A stretch of 64,000 bases of DNA from Chamaecyparis obtusa (GCA_027943335.1 BSBK01000524.1:310001-374000); one strand, 5' to 3'; numbered from the stretch's first letter, positions 26,795 to 38,817 are shown. Numbers and translations are program-made. The notes: generated from the sequence alone by a model not told the origin.

Positions 26795-26940
26795 TTATTT
26801 ATTGACTCTTTTTAGTTTTTTCTTCAACATATTTATTAGATTAGGGATTTCTGGGATATCCTCATTTGTATCTACAGCTATTGCCTCTATTGTTGCAAGT
26901 GCTTTTCCCCTATCCTGAACATCAAATTGTGACAAGAATA
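26795..26940 (-). pseudogene. Coding-like fragment of unidentified origin
   Basis: Read on the minus strand from about 26937, the frame gives FDVQDRGKALATIEAIAVDT followed by NEDIPEIPNLINMLKKKLKR. The same peptide in diverged form is encoded by the right arm of the foldback at 25066-25215. Preservation of the reading in two copies suggests a captured exon. I do not recognise the family. Confidence 0.4.
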
Positions 26941-28560
26941 TCAGTAAAACTATCATAATAACTCCAAAACCCTAAATAAAATAGCATAATAATATAACAT
27001 TTTTCAACTATCTAATTTGTACAATTCAATAAGGTTTACCATTGCTGACGAATGGGTGGGAGGAGTATCCCCATGGCCTCTATCATGTGGGGGATCCATG
27101 TAACCTGCTCTTGTATTTCAAACTTCAACAAGACTTCATACCACATAGTGTTTGTAGATTACATTCAATGTGTTATTTATGCTTGTATTGGTGGGAAAAC
27201 TCTTGAAAATGTGTAAAAGAGATTGCATTCAACCATGCTGTTTACATGACACATGTAGTTTACCTCCTACCTAAATTAGTGTTGCATACAAATCTACAGA
27301 CAGTGCATGGTACGAAGCCTCACTGAAGCTTGAAAATGATCCATGATCTCAGGAATATCATCTTCTTTCCACTCTTCTTGCCTCTCTTTTCCCATCTCGC
27401 AGCTTGGGCATTGCAACATGAATCCTATTTTCCATAACTACTGATGGATCCTTAGGTGTAGTTGAAATTATCAAATGGCCTTCAAAGGTCAAGGAACAAA
27501 TAGAATAACGAAGAAAACACTATACGTTAAATCATGTGATTAATAGGAGATTGGGGCTCACCTGAGCCATAAACATGAAGAATTATTCTAAAAAAAGATG
27601 TAAACCATATATATGCACACTTGAGGCAAAGAGAAGTTACGTCATATCCATATTAAAATATTAGTTACAATATGAAAATACTAAACTAACTAATTATTGA
27701 GTTCATCTCTACATATGGTCACAACAAAGATATGCGATTACAATATAGAGAAGGCATCATAAAAATATAATTTCAAAATTTGCCCTAGCCTAACATGTTT
27801 TGCACTCAAATCCTTCATCACAGATAAGTGGAGATGGGCGGATAGATGTAGATAAGTTGTCATCGACCCAACTAAAGTATCTGCAACCATTATTTCCCTG
27901 TGATGCCCAATCTACATTAGTTCTTATAATATAATGAATAGTATTTACATTAGAAACATTAAATATATACACATTAGCAACCTTTTTTCTATTTGGGCAA
28001 CACCAAAATTGTCATCCAGGGTTGCTCTATGTCTATGAAGTCTCCAACATACACTGCCCACCACCACATTGACAGTTTGGCACATTGACAAGAGCCATTG
28101 AGCCTATATCAATAATGCACTACACCATCGTTACTACATTTATTATTTTTATATGATTATTTTTATATGGAATACACCAAGGAGTACCATAAAAAATATT
28201 AACCATTTACAATAATGAAAAGTAAACCTAAATCAAATAGCTCATTTTTTTATCAACATGTACATAGTCTTTGTGTATATGAAAAATGAAAGAAATATCA
28301 AGCTGAAATAAAATAGTGAACAAAAGAGTATTCCACATAGAGTGAATGAAATATACCATCAAAAGAAGGTGACAAAATCCTATCATGAAGCACATACATA
28401 GGAAATAAAAAAGGGACAAAAGACAAAGAAATTAAAAAAATCATTACGACTATAGAAAAATCATTTATACTATAATAAAAAAAGAAACACTCTTTGTCAA
28501 CAATTTTCAAAATCATTAGGACTATAGAAAAATAATTAAAACTATACAAAATCAAATTTT
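26941..28560. other. D interior with weak coding-like scraps
   Basis: Mostly AT-rich. On the minus strand, short stretches at about 27060-27165 (VLLKFEIQEQVTWIPHMIEA) and 27290-27425 (CPSCEMGKERQEEWKEDDIP) look more protein-like than the background but match nothing I know. No transposase motif was recognised. Confidence 0.35.
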
Positions 28561-28905
28561 AGAAATGGACGATTTTGATGCTTTTCCATTACAACAATTG
28601 AGCATTCATCATTTGGTATCGTGTATTCCATTTAAGTATGTCAACAATGTTCAAGAAATAAGAAAAATCAAGTTCTAGAAATGGACGGTTCTGATATTGC
28701 TTTGCCATTACAACAATTGAGCATTCATCATTTGGTATTGTGTATTCCATTTAAGTATGTCAACAATTTTCAAGAAATCAGAAAAATCATTAGGACTATA
28801 TAAAAATCAAGTTCTAAAAATGGGCGGTTCTGATATTGCTTTGCCATTACAACAATTGAGCATTCATCATTTGGTACTTCTTGGTGTATTCCATTTAAGT
28901 TTCTT
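28561..28905 (+). repeat. Tandem repeat, three units of about 116-138 bp
   Basis: Units start near 28561, 28677 and 28815 (AGAAATGGACG, AGAAATGGACG, AAAAATGGGCG). Each contains CCATTACAACAATTGAGCAT and TTTGGTA..TGTATTCCATTTAAG. Unit 2 has an extra TTAGGACTATA segment that also occurs just upstream (28440-28540). Confidence 0.85.
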
Positions 28906-29114
28906 GTTGAATGCTCAAGTTGAGTTGGCCTATTTAAGGTGATAGTAGAGGGCTCTGCATCAGAAGTCTATAGAATTAGACCTTTATTTTAAATGCATTT
29001 AACACAAAAAAAAAATTACAAAACTGAACCAATGACATGTTTACAACAAAGAAATAGAATGATAATAATATGCTAAAAATTTGATTATGTTTAATACATG
29101 TCAAAGGACCAATA

Positions 29115-29117
29115 GGG

Positions 29118-29169
<52 letters not shown>

Positions 29170-29324
29170 GAGGAGGAGGAGGAGAATGATGAGGATATTG
29201 ATGCTCCACTTAGCCGTTACCTTAGAAAAATGAGCAAGAAACCAAAAAATAAATTATTTTTTGGTTTCTTGCTCATTTTTCTAAGATAACGACTAAGTGG
29301 AGCATCAATATCCTCATCATTCCC

Positions 29325-29370
<46 letters not shown>
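29115..29370. repeat. Long near-perfect hairpin bounded by (GA)n and (CT)n
   Basis: The left side runs (GA)n, (GAG)n, then GATGAGGATATTGATGC... to about 29251; the right side is its reverse complement ending in (CT)n at 29368. The core around 29253 (CCAAAAAATAAATTATTTTTTGG) is almost palindromic with essentially no loop. Arms are about 120-135 bases and differ at few positions, so the duplication is young. The arm can be read as EDIDAPLSRYLRKMSKKPK, possibly an inverted piece of an exon. Confidence 0.85.
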
Positions 29371-29371
<1 letters not shown>

Positions 29372-29514
29372 CAACAAATGGACTTGTGATGATTTTCACA
29401 ATAGTACATGTGTGGCAGGAATGCTCAAAGTACTTCTTAGGAAAATATGAATGTTCATCACCTATTTGTAAAACAGATTTACATAAACCAATTAACTCAA
29501 AACACAAACCCTTT

Positions 29515-30024
29515 TTCAAATAATTTAATTTTAACTTTGGTTGTGTTAAAGGAACTATTTTGACTTTATTTTGTAGTTGTTTAACATGAGAGTTTGTAGA
29601 TTAATATGAGTTCACATTTTTATGGGAACGTATCATTCAATTGAGCATTAATGCCCATTTATATCTAATGAGATGAACATAACTCATGTACCTCATGCCT
29701 AGACATTATCCAACCGCCTGTGAGGGTTGTCACTATTATTAATTGGTGTAAGAGGAGGACCACCTATATGTTAGACACTTTATATAAATACTCACTATTT
29801 GGATAATGTCTAGTCTAATGTAAAATAGTGTATACAAGGTATCCAAGCACACTAGCATGAGGCACATGAGTTATGTGCATCTCACTAGTTATAGATGGGC
29901 AACTATGGCACACTAATATCTGTGAACTCCTATTAATCTACAAACTCTCATGTTAAACAACTACAAAATAAAGTCAACATAGTTCTATTAACACAACCAA
30001 AGTTAAAATTAAATTATCTAAAAC
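29515..30024. repeat. Foldback/MITE-like element, about 510 bp
   Basis: Outer arms of about 100 bases (29515-29617 and 29921-30023; TGTAGTTGTTTAACATGAG and reverse complement) pair closely. Inner segments also pair, for example TTGGATAATGTCT with AGACATTATCCAA, and GCATGAGGCACATGAGTTATG with its inverse, so arms extend to about 230 bases with bulges. No coding capacity and no clear target duplication. It looks like a foldback-type MITE that lies directly against the gypsy gag on its right. Confidence 0.75.
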
Positions 30025-30087
30025 AAATGGTGCCTTAGAGGGATAGAGGAACACTTTGCTAAAGAAGTTTGACTATTGTTTGTAAAA

Positions 30088-30876
30088 ATGCCTCCAAGGA
30101 ATGCAGGTACTACCAGGGAGATCCAGGAGTTGAAAGAGAAGAACACAAGGTTGCAGGAATCTTACAATGCACTTTTGGCTAGGCTTGAAGCACTGGAATC
30201 CAATCAAAGAAGAGCAGCAGATGAAGGTGTTGATAGTGAAGAAGAGGAAGAAACCCATAAGGAAGGGGAAGGAGAGGAAGAAGAGGAAAAAATAGATCCT
30301 AAAGAGAAGAGGACAATCGAGATTTTCAAGGCTATGAAGATTGAGTAGCATAAGGTGAGGGGACATATCCCTATGTATGATGGAAGTCTGAAAGAAAAAG
30401 AGCTTTTGGATTGGATTGCATCAATGGTTGCATACTTTGAAGGTGAAGAGGTATCGGAAGATCAAAGGGTCAAATTGGAAAAAACAAAACACAAAGGGAA
30501 TGCACTCCTATGGTGGGATCATGAGGAGGTAGACATAAGGAGAAGAGGTAAGCCAAAGATTGTCTCTTGGGACAGGATGATAGAAAAACTAAAAGGTAAC
30601 TTTCTTCCTAAAGACTTTGATGTACAAATGCATAAAAGAATACAAAGTTTAAAACAAAGAGATTTAGATGTTAAAACATATATAGATGAAATCTATAAAC
30701 TAAGCATAAGGTTAGGATTGGAAGAAGATGAAGTTGTTAAGGTTGCTAGATATTTAGGTGGTTTGAGATTTAACATCCAAGATGAATTTGTGGCTTCTAA
30801 CCCCAAAAGTGTGAAGGAATGTTACCAGTTGGCCCTTAGAATAGAGGAGAAATTGAAGAGGAAAAGTGAAAGATAG
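30088..30876 (+). pseudogene. Ty3/gypsy gag (element F) nested in D
   Basis: Starts MPPRNAGTTREIQELKEKNT, with a coiled-coil and acidic stretch (E-rich, 30220-30290). One in-frame TAG (30346-30348) follows, then HKVRGHIPMYDGSLKEKELL and a retrotransposon gag (capsid) domain: NALLWWDHEEVDIRRRG, WDRMIEKLKGNFLPKDF, LKQRDLDVKTYIDEIYKL and YLGGLRFNIQDEF. TAG at 30874-30876 ends this part, but gag-like sequence continues to about 31110, where MFKCGCPMGRKN is a decayed zinc knuckle. The order fits gypsy gag. No pol follows, so F is a truncated or internally deleted copy. Confidence 0.85.
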
Positions 30877-31195
30877 AATAGTAGCAATAGAGAAGGTTCT
30901 TCAATGAGGGGAAGATGAGGAAGGACAAATCAGGTTTGGGAAGAAAAGGGCAAAGGATTGAATAGGACAATGCTGCACAGTCCTAGAAATGCAGACTTTT
31001 GGGATTTTTCAAATAGGTACAGTCAAGTGTCCTATTGAAGGGCAGCTAGTAAACAACCATGTTCAAATGTGGATGTCCAATGGGTAGAAAGAACCAACTA
31101 TCAAGGCACCATATTCCTAAAGTACAGGTTCAAATTCAGACATCCAATGCCAGGATTGATTCTTGGGACAAGAATCCTTTCAAAGGTGGTGAACA

Positions 31196-32005
31196 TGGTG
31201 CAGGGGCACCTAGAACATCCAAAGACTACTAGGAGTCCATAATGACAACCATGCACCTCTTGACATCTAAAGACATCAATTGGAATGTATTAGCACCTAT
31301 AATGGCCTATAAAGTCATTCCATGCAATGCAAATGGAAAATATGTAATAAGTCTTAAAAGGCCTAATAGGCCTTAAGACAAAAATAAGAGCCTAGGATGG
31401 TATTTGGTGTTACAAGTTTATAATAGTTTAGATTTGATTTTAATAAAGCTTAATAAGTTCATTTGGGTCACATTTCAAAGTCTTAAGGCTTCATTATCTT
31501 TAAAAGTTTCAAAAACTCCAAATTTGTAATGTTGCAAATTCAAAAATTTGAAATGCAATAGTTATTAGAAAATGGAGGGAATTGGATTTTGTTATGTTTT
31601 AGTGAAAAATAATCCATCCAACCAATTGGGATTGGTTGGGGTAGTTTCTAGGAGTCCATCAAATATGCCAAAGTTTCATTGTACGACATAAGAGGCTTGG
31701 TGTATGAACTATATTGAGTTTTTGATAAATAAACTTCTTTCAAATGCAATTTCCTTGAGTTCTTAGAGTGATTTTGGATTCATTTTGTCATTGTCTTACA
31801 TTTCAATGCATTTGGAATAGTTAGATATTGATCCTAGACCACATCTATGCATTTGTGAGGTCTGTATTTGTATTTTTACCTAATTAATTCTAACTGGCAG
31901 AGTAGTTTCAGCCATTCCTTTGACAGTTTTCTGAGTTTCCAATTGAATATGGTCATTCCATGACCTCTGACCACTATAACACATGGAATGTGGTGCAGGG
32001 GCACC
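31196..32005. repeat. 780-bp insertion in F flanked by identical 15-base repeats
   Basis: TGGTGCAGGGGCACC occurs at 31196-31210 and 31991-32005. Joining the flanks gives gag-like sequence GEHGAGAPPPPLNF, so the 780 bp between them looks like an insertion. The 15-base word is itself an inverted repeat (GGTGC...GCACC). No poly(A), TIR or LTR was recognised. It could be a transposon with a long target duplication or a recombination product. Confidence 0.5.
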
Positions 32006-33594
32006 ACCTCCACCTTTGAATTTCACATCATTAAAGTTATGTCAAGAAAGGATATATTCATTAAAGTGTTAGAACCATGGTATATTTGTTAAATTACATT
32101 ATAATGATTCGACAAAGAGAATATGGGATATTTGTAAGCAAAATTCTGAATAGGAATATGAATGGTCATGGAAGACAAATTGTTTTGTAATGGTCCAATA
32201 TGGTCTTAAATAGACTACACTATGTAATAGAGAGGAGGATAGTTAGAGAGAGTTGACATACAATAGAATAGGCAAGAGAGTAATAATTGTGGAAAAGTAT
32301 CGGGCTTTCTGGCCTTTAGCCAGAGAGCCATGAATGTTTTGTCTACCTTGAGTATGAATGAAATGTATTTTAATTAATCTTTATGTATTCCCTATTGGTG
32401 GTTTTTTATCTCTCTTACGAAGAACATAACAATGTTAATGAATTGGCTTCTCTTTATTGTTATTGTGCAAAGAAATATAAATGATCTATTTTGTTTCATG
32501 ATAGTCCCGTAAGGAATGTTTTTTGGGTTATTAGTCTCTTTATGACAGTCCCGTAGGGGAGGATAGTAATCGGTTTTGTTGACAAAGAAATGTTTTGAAA
32601 CCATTTGGTAAGCCAAGAAAGCATTGATGTCTACAATGATTTTAGAAAAATAGTTTTCAAGAACTCATTATTAATTGAGTTTATATATATTCCTGCTATC
32701 GATTTTTGATATCTTTTGTGAATAACATAGTAGTGAATGATATTGGTTTTGGTTGAAAGAGTTCCATAGTGGAATGTATCAGGTTCCTTAAAGGATTGAA
32801 TAGTGTAACGAATGGGTGTTTGAGGCATAAAAAATTGATGGTCATGTTTTTGTTTATGAGTTTTGGTTTGCAAACAGTCCCGATTTAGGATATATCCAAA
32901 TTATTCCTAGGACACTGTTGCAAGCATTTTCTTACTTTGCTGGTTAAACACATAGCATATATCTAACTAGGGCATCAATCTTGAAGTAGCGTAGCTACTT
33001 CCCCCAAATATGAGCACTTGGGTTATTAAAAATCATTTCCTTGCCTTGCTTCTCACCCAATGGCATTGGAGACCAATGGAGAAATCGCAAGTCAAGGTAC
33101 ACTCTCCAATATGACAAAGTCGATTGAGGATTTTTTGGGCCGGTCTAATAGAGAGTTTAGTATCTTGCGGGCACAACACAAAATTTTCAATAAAATGTTT
33201 GCAAAACTAACAAATGAACTTCAAAACTGTGGATGCATCGAAGGTTAAATGTGTAGAGATGTTCAATCTATCCACTCACTTCGAAAATTGACAAGGCATG
33301 ATATATAAACAACCTAGAAAATACCTAATACATGATGCACTGGCACATTGCTCATGGGCCGTAAGTAGGTAACCAATAAAACAATGCCAGACAAATGCAG
33401 AGTAAGAAAACCCTTACAGGCGGTCCTCCTTTTACACCAAATCATCGTGGAAACCCTCGCAGGAAGGTAGTCCTCCTAAAACTCTCACCAAATAATAGTT
33501 CAAACAATCACATGCTCCAGCTCCTTCACCCACTCCAAGTGAAAACCAAACAATGAAATGAGATACAAAATCTTTTTTCTTTTTAAAGTTATGC
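32006..33594. other. Remaining F-related and non-coding sequence in D
   Basis: No pol domains and no convincing frame. The segment 32220-32400 has LTR-like features (pyrimidine-rich region, TGAATGAAATGTATTTT). Words CAGTCCCGT recur near 32502, 32550 and 32876. A short palindrome AAGTAGCGTAGCTACTT occurs near 32980. The 62-codon frame at 33060-33248 matches nothing known. Confidence 0.35.
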
Positions 33595-33733
33595 CAGTGT
33601 TGGTCAAAATTTTGACCTACATGGTATTGGTCAAAATTTTAACTAACACGAGCATGGATTGAAAAAAAAGGAAGTTTTCCTTCTATAATCTGACCAACCT
33701 AAACCTTTTTAATTGATGGTCAAAATTTTGGTA
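33595..33733. repeat. CACTA D right subterminal repeats
   Basis: TTGGTCAAAATTTTGACC (about 33600), TTGGTCAAAATTTTAAC (about 33631) and ATGGTCAAAATTTTGG (about 33716) repeat the words found near the left end at 19864-20260. Confidence 0.75.
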
Positions 33734-33759
33734 GAAAAATAAGGTCAAATGTAGTAGTG
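33734..33759 (-). repeat. CACTA D right terminal inverted repeat
   Basis: Read inward on the minus strand this is CACTACTACATTTGACC..., pairing with the left end at 19838. The element ends exactly with TAGTG before the TGA triplet. Confidence 0.8.
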
Positions 33760-33762
33760 TGA

Positions 33763-33999
33763 AGAGCGCCTTGAAGATATATTAGTTATCGAGCCTTCTA
33801 TAGGACAACTATTGAAGGATGCAAAATTTTTGGATCAAGTGCATGTATATACAACTCCTACATCTATTGAGGAAACAAATGTTACAATTGATAAAAACGT
33901 ACCTAAAGATACTGAGGAAAAGACTAAGGAAACCGAGAAGCAAAAGCAAATAGATAAGGGTGATGAACCCATAGCCACCAAGAAAGGCAAGGAGGATAC
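33763..33999 (+). pseudogene. A ORF2, middle part (between D and B)
   Basis: Reads ERLEDILVIEPSIGQLL and continues in frame with TTPTSIEETNVTIDK and a Lys/Glu-rich stretch to 33999, with no stop. It resumes the frame broken by D at 19837 and is broken again by B at 34000. The charged composition matches the tail of E1 ORF2. Confidence 0.7.
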
Positions 34000-35699
34000 T
34001 GAATAGAGGTAAAATTGAATCACCTCTATTTGGATATGTATGTAAGTGTAATATGTGGGGGAAATATGAGATCCACTCCTAAATCCAAATTCCCAAAGGA
34101 GAGATCCAATTTGATCAACCAAAAGGTTAATGCACAATCAAATCAATCTATGGAGAATATGAAAGAGAGAGAAAAACCCTATATTTCCTTATGGTAGAAT
34201 TGAAGTGTTTAGAATTTGAAATAATTGAAATGCAAGTACTAACCTCAAATTAGGGCAGATCTGGAAAATGCCAATTTATGATGTTTGTGTGTACTTTCAA
34301 GTAATTCTACAACCTATTTTGGACTGGAAATGCTGAGACAGAGGAAACCCATAAATCTTTTTCCAAGATGAGCTCAGGTCGACTTTGACCCCCATAAAAG
34401 GTCAAAGGCTAGATTCTTTATTTGAAGGTCGATTCTGATTTTGTTTGCAAATCTCAGAAGTTCACCGAAAAAGGGTATCCAAAAACACTCTTAGATTCAA
34501 AATCCCGCACCTGTACCTGCAAGAAAAAGAGGATTTTTGTTGTTTGTTTGAGGGGTTTGCCTTGGCCAAACCCCAGTTTAGAATCAACCTTAATATTGAA
34601 ATAGGAATGCTAGCAAGTAGTAGAAATGGATCTAACAATGAAGCTATGCAATTCGATAGTTATGTAATTGTATTTCGAATGTAAACAAGTATATTGATAT
34701 GAAAGCTTAACATCAATAAATGTAAATCAAACCTCCATGATTGTGTGCTTGGAATTCACCTTGATAGAAGAATGAATGAATGTTGAAAATGAACAAAGGA
34801 TCTTGAAGGAAAATCACACCATCATGATGGCTAGATCTAGGATTTGAATGATGAATCTTAGATGCTTGAACCAAATCCCTTTAATGGCTTGAATACTTGA
34901 ATCCTTGATCTTCAATGGAGAACTTGGATAGAGAAGATAACTTGAATGCTTTAATGAATGCTTGCACTTGATCACCTTGAGAGCTTGAGAGCAAAGATTA
35001 CTTGAGGATGAGATGTGAAAATGAGAGAGGAAGGCCTCCTTTTATAGTGAACTAGGGCACAATCCTCTAGAGGGGCCACCTTGGAGAATTAAATCCCAAT
35101 TAGGTTCTAACCTTTAGAAAATATACCTAGATTGAATGCAATTAGCGGATTTGCCATTTTGAAACCCAAAATAGCCAACCTAGAGGCGGGAAAATAAATA
35201 TCCCCAAAACCCGATACTCGAAAATCAAGGAATTTGGCAATTTGAAAGAGGGGGGGAAAATTGACATTGGGATTGACCTAGTCAAGTTCAAGCTCAATCT
35301 TGACCTAGTCAGGATCAACCTCAAATTTGACCCTGGGCCTAGATCCAGTCAGAATCAAGACAGGAGGTCCCGGGGATGCCCAGAGACGTAGAGATGATAT
35401 TAGAATGGGACATAATGCTAGGGATAGGCACAAAATCCTATGATGACTATGATGAAGGCTAGGAGAACCTATTTATAAGTCCTACCTAGAAAATAGAGCC
35501 ATGGAAGAGGGAAATTAAGGAGAATCCTCGAGATCCTAACCCTAATTTCACCTAGAATGAAGCAGAAAAGAAGTGGAAAGTGGGGAGAAAGATAGATCCA
35601 AGAAAAGATCAATTGAAGGTGTTAAAAATGACCCCAAACCACTTACTTTGAGGGCTAAATGTTCTTAACATGGAAGTGCTTCCATTTTAAGATGATACA
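34000..35699 (-). repeat. B 3' LTR (minus-strand sense)
   Basis: Nearly identical to 38948-40674 except for the terminal 65 or so bases (34000-34065), which are much more diverged than the rest. A TATA-like CTATAAAAGGAGG lies near 35046-35034 on the minus strand. Frames such as 34445-34684 are LTR sequence and not genes. Confidence 0.88.
35034..35046 (-). promoter_or_regulatory. TATA box of the B LTR
   Basis: CTATAAAAGGAGG on the minus strand in the LTR interior is a good TATA match. A matching site is expected in the other LTR near 39990-40000 (CTATAAAAAGAGG). Use as a promoter is inferred. Confidence 0.5.
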
Positions 35700-35715
35700 T
35701 TAAGTCCCCACTTTA
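35700..35715 (-). other. B polypurine tract
   Basis: On the minus strand AAAGTGGGGACTTAA immediately precedes the TGTATCATC start of the 3' LTR. G-rich and in the right place, although interrupted by two pyrimidines. Confidence 0.55.
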
Positions 35716-36236
35716 GCACGAGTATGGACTCGATGCAAACTCTTGGTAAAGGAGAAGAAAGAGGAGATCCAATTGGATTCACAATGAGATAAAATAACAC
35801 TTGATTAAGGACACAAGCCCCCAAACTAAGGATTCTAACTCGACATACATGCATGAGGGTGCGAAAAGAACAAAGGTTAGTACTAAATAACCCAAATCAA
35901 TTAGCATAAGAAACCTCGCTAAGAAATATTTCTCATACTAATATCATATTTGGAAAGCTATCATAAAAGCGTAAAATGTTTACATAAGAAAGAAAAGAAC
36001 AACACTATAAATGACATAGCTTCATGATCCAATCCTACTAGCATGAAAGAGAAAAGAGAGAGAGGGAAAAGAGTGATTACCTCACCTAGTAAGATGCCCA
36101 CCTTACCATGAATCATCCTGGAGGGAGAGTCCAATAGGTTCACCCATAAACTGTGCTTGCAATTGTAATGCATCTTTTGACAGCTTCTGGAATACCCATA
36201 GATCCACCTTCTTGTATCACTATGAATATGAAATGC

Positions 36237-36490
36237 ATGTCTCCTCAGGATTTAGTAACTTATGTGCGTTACCTTCAGAAGATTTAACATATAGGTGCGT
36301 GTCTTTTCATGATTTAGCAACTTATGTGCGTTACCTTCCATGATTTAGCATATTGAAATTTTTTGAAAAATGTGTGTCTCCTCAGGATTTAGCAACTTAT
36401 GTGCATTACCATCAGAAGATTTAGCATATAAATGCGTGTCTTTTTAGGATTTAGCAACTTATGTGTGTTACCTTCCAAGATTTAGCATGT
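36237..36490. repeat. Tandem repeat inside B (four units of about 63 bp)
   Basis: Units near 36237, 36298, 36371 and 36434 contain GTGTCTCCTCAGGATTTAGC, AACTTATGTGCGTTACCTTC and a GATTTAGCAT end. Alternate units are more alike, indicating a two-unit higher-order repeat. Confidence 0.85.
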
Positions 36491-37669
36491 AAAAATAAAA
36501 AACTATAGTACAAGGGAGGCCCTATATATGCCCCCCTCCTTGATATGGAAAAAACATACTATTTTGACATGTTAAGGAAAGAAAAGAACAAGAATAAAGC
36601 CTTCTTCAGCATCAAGACAATATCCACAAACAACATCTAGTCCAAGCCAAGAAGGTCACAGCTCCTATGAGGCCATGGAAGGGACAAATGCAAAGAGATA
36701 TCATGCAAGAAGTGAAAAGAAAGTAATCCTTATGAGGGATAGCACACTATTCAGTTTCCAAGGTGAGAGATATATCAACCATGGAAACCCAATGTCAAAC
36801 AACAAAATAGGTTGTTATCAACGACAAAGATCCTCAATGCAAACCAAAATTTTCATGTATGATTGGATATCACATAATAGATAAATACTACTTACCCAAG
36901 GAAAGAGGTGAATCTTGAAAAGATAGAAGGAGATGGCATCCTTTCCCCCAAGTGTAGGAACAAAGATGTAAGAGGATACCTACTTCACAATGCAAGGAGA
37001 TATCCTGTTTAGCAACAATGTATACCATATTCTTAGCGAGGGATATTGAACCCTACATCCAAGAGTATAGATAATCATGAAAAGGATATGCCACTCATTG
37101 AAAAGGATCCTCGATGAAAAAGATCTTTTCAACAAGACCCCCACCAAAGAGGAGTGCTTAAAATAAAATATCATCTTTCAACAGTGGGAACAAAGATTCG
37201 GTCATCCAACCCCCTGCAAAGAAGAGGAAGAGGAATCTTTGGAACAAGGGATATAACTCTAACACCAAAGCAAGGGTGGGAGTTTATAAAGAACATAATT
37301 TTCAACATAGATAAGAAGTGATGACCTAGGACAACAACTTCTCATATAAGAAGGTTATCCCTAGTCAGAACATCTATCAATATGTTGAAATAATATTGCA
37401 ATATAAACAAATACCACTAAGCTAAGGAAAGTAGTTCCCAGAGATAGAGACAAGGGATACCTTCACCAAAAAAATGTCTTAGAAAAGATATCTTGAAAAT
37501 ATTCTATGGATGATTAAAAACATAATGCAAAACCATAGAAAAATAGGAGAGAAAGAATACCAATTAAGCTCAAGACATACTATATATACCAAAAGCCTAA
37601 TGGATCCTAGGAGACTGGATGAAGATACACCTCTTGTCCCCCAGTCATGAGACAAGAGGGGAAAAACAT
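36491..37669. other. B interior, non-coding
   Basis: About 1.2 kb with no supported frame on either strand. This is where the downstream part of a gag-pol would be expected in an autonomous relative, so pol has been lost or replaced. Confidence 0.45.
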
Positions 37670-38628
37670 TTACATTATATCTAAAGAAGGGGAATCCCCT
37701 ATATCAAAATTATGAAGGAATTGTAAAACTGCATGAGAGTGAGATATAATTCCTAAAGCAACTCTTTCTCTAACATATAACTTGAAATGTTTACAATCAG
37801 CAAGTAAATGTTTATTACTATAATGAAAAGGACATTTGTATTTGTATAAAGCATCGATTGGCATAGGTCTAAAGATTTATTTATTGGAATTCATTAGCTC
37901 AACATATACCTTCTTAGCCACTTCTTAACGAGCATTAGGGTTATCTAAGATAGGTGTGGGGAAAAGAATGTGAAGAGGAGGACGATGTTTAGCATCACCT
38001 ACATTAACTTGATATTTTGAACACCCAACACCATACATATCCAATTTAGGGGGTATATGAACTGGAAACCTAATACCATGCTCATTAACCCCAAGCCCTA
38101 AACCTTTATAACCTTGTTTAGTCACCATACTATATCCAGTAGTGTACATATTATGTAAAGCTTCTACATGAGGTGATTGTTTATCATGTTCATGAGTAAA
38201 CGTTGCAAATAATTTTCTTTACCCTTTCCTTTAATATCATCATGAATCAAAGGAGAAGGTAAATCAAAGAAATCTTGCACATCCGCATCCTAAACTATAG
38301 CTTGAATCCCATCATAAGTATGGGAAGAGCGAGGATCAACAGATGGAGAATTAGGTATCAAATTAGGATTAGGAAGATTAGGATTAGGATTGATAGGATT
38401 AAGATTAGAATTTATAGTATTAGGATTAAGATTAGGATTGATAGGAGATGGTGTATCATCTACCAAATTCTTCACATAATCCAAAAGACTAATAAGGCTA
38501 CCACATAAATCTTTAATGAACATTTTAAATTTAGGCAGACTAGTGTCAGTCAACTTCACAAAATCATAAGCAAGAGCAAAGTGAAGGGTCATCAACATAA
38601 TGAAGTGAATGACATTCATAAAAATCAT
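37670..38628 (-). pseudogene. B decayed gag-protease-region fragment with G-patch-like motif
   Basis: In minus-strand order: a stretch with repeated NPN units (about 38470-38350, from an TTAGGA-rich DNA repeat), then MVTKQGYKGLGLGVNEHGIR (about 38125-38065), a G-patch-like glycine-rich motif. Last comes CPFHYSNKHLLADCKHFK (about 37833-37780), a Cys/His knuckle-like motif. Stops separate the pieces. Similar motifs (C-x2-H-x4-H-x4-C and a G-patch) occur in the intact gypsy frame of element G, though in the opposite order. It may be a degenerate piece of a related polyprotein. Confidence 0.5.
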
Positions 38629-38817
38629 AGGTATTATAAAGAGATGCTAAAAGAAGAGTAATGAAGAACATAACTACACACCAAAGCATCTTAATAATCA
38701 CCATAGAAAATGAAATGCACGAAATATTTTTGGATTTTATTGATTATATAGATTTTTTTGTATTTTTGAATTTTAAAATGCAAGAGCATAAATTAGATCT
38801 AATCTAAAAGGCAATCT

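Noticed and set aside
28561..28905. CRISPR array
   Set aside because: Only three long units without short regular spacers, in plant-type DNA.
30346..30348. Programmed stop-codon readthrough in the F gag
   Set aside because: Further stops occur downstream (30874 and later), so simple decay is more likely.
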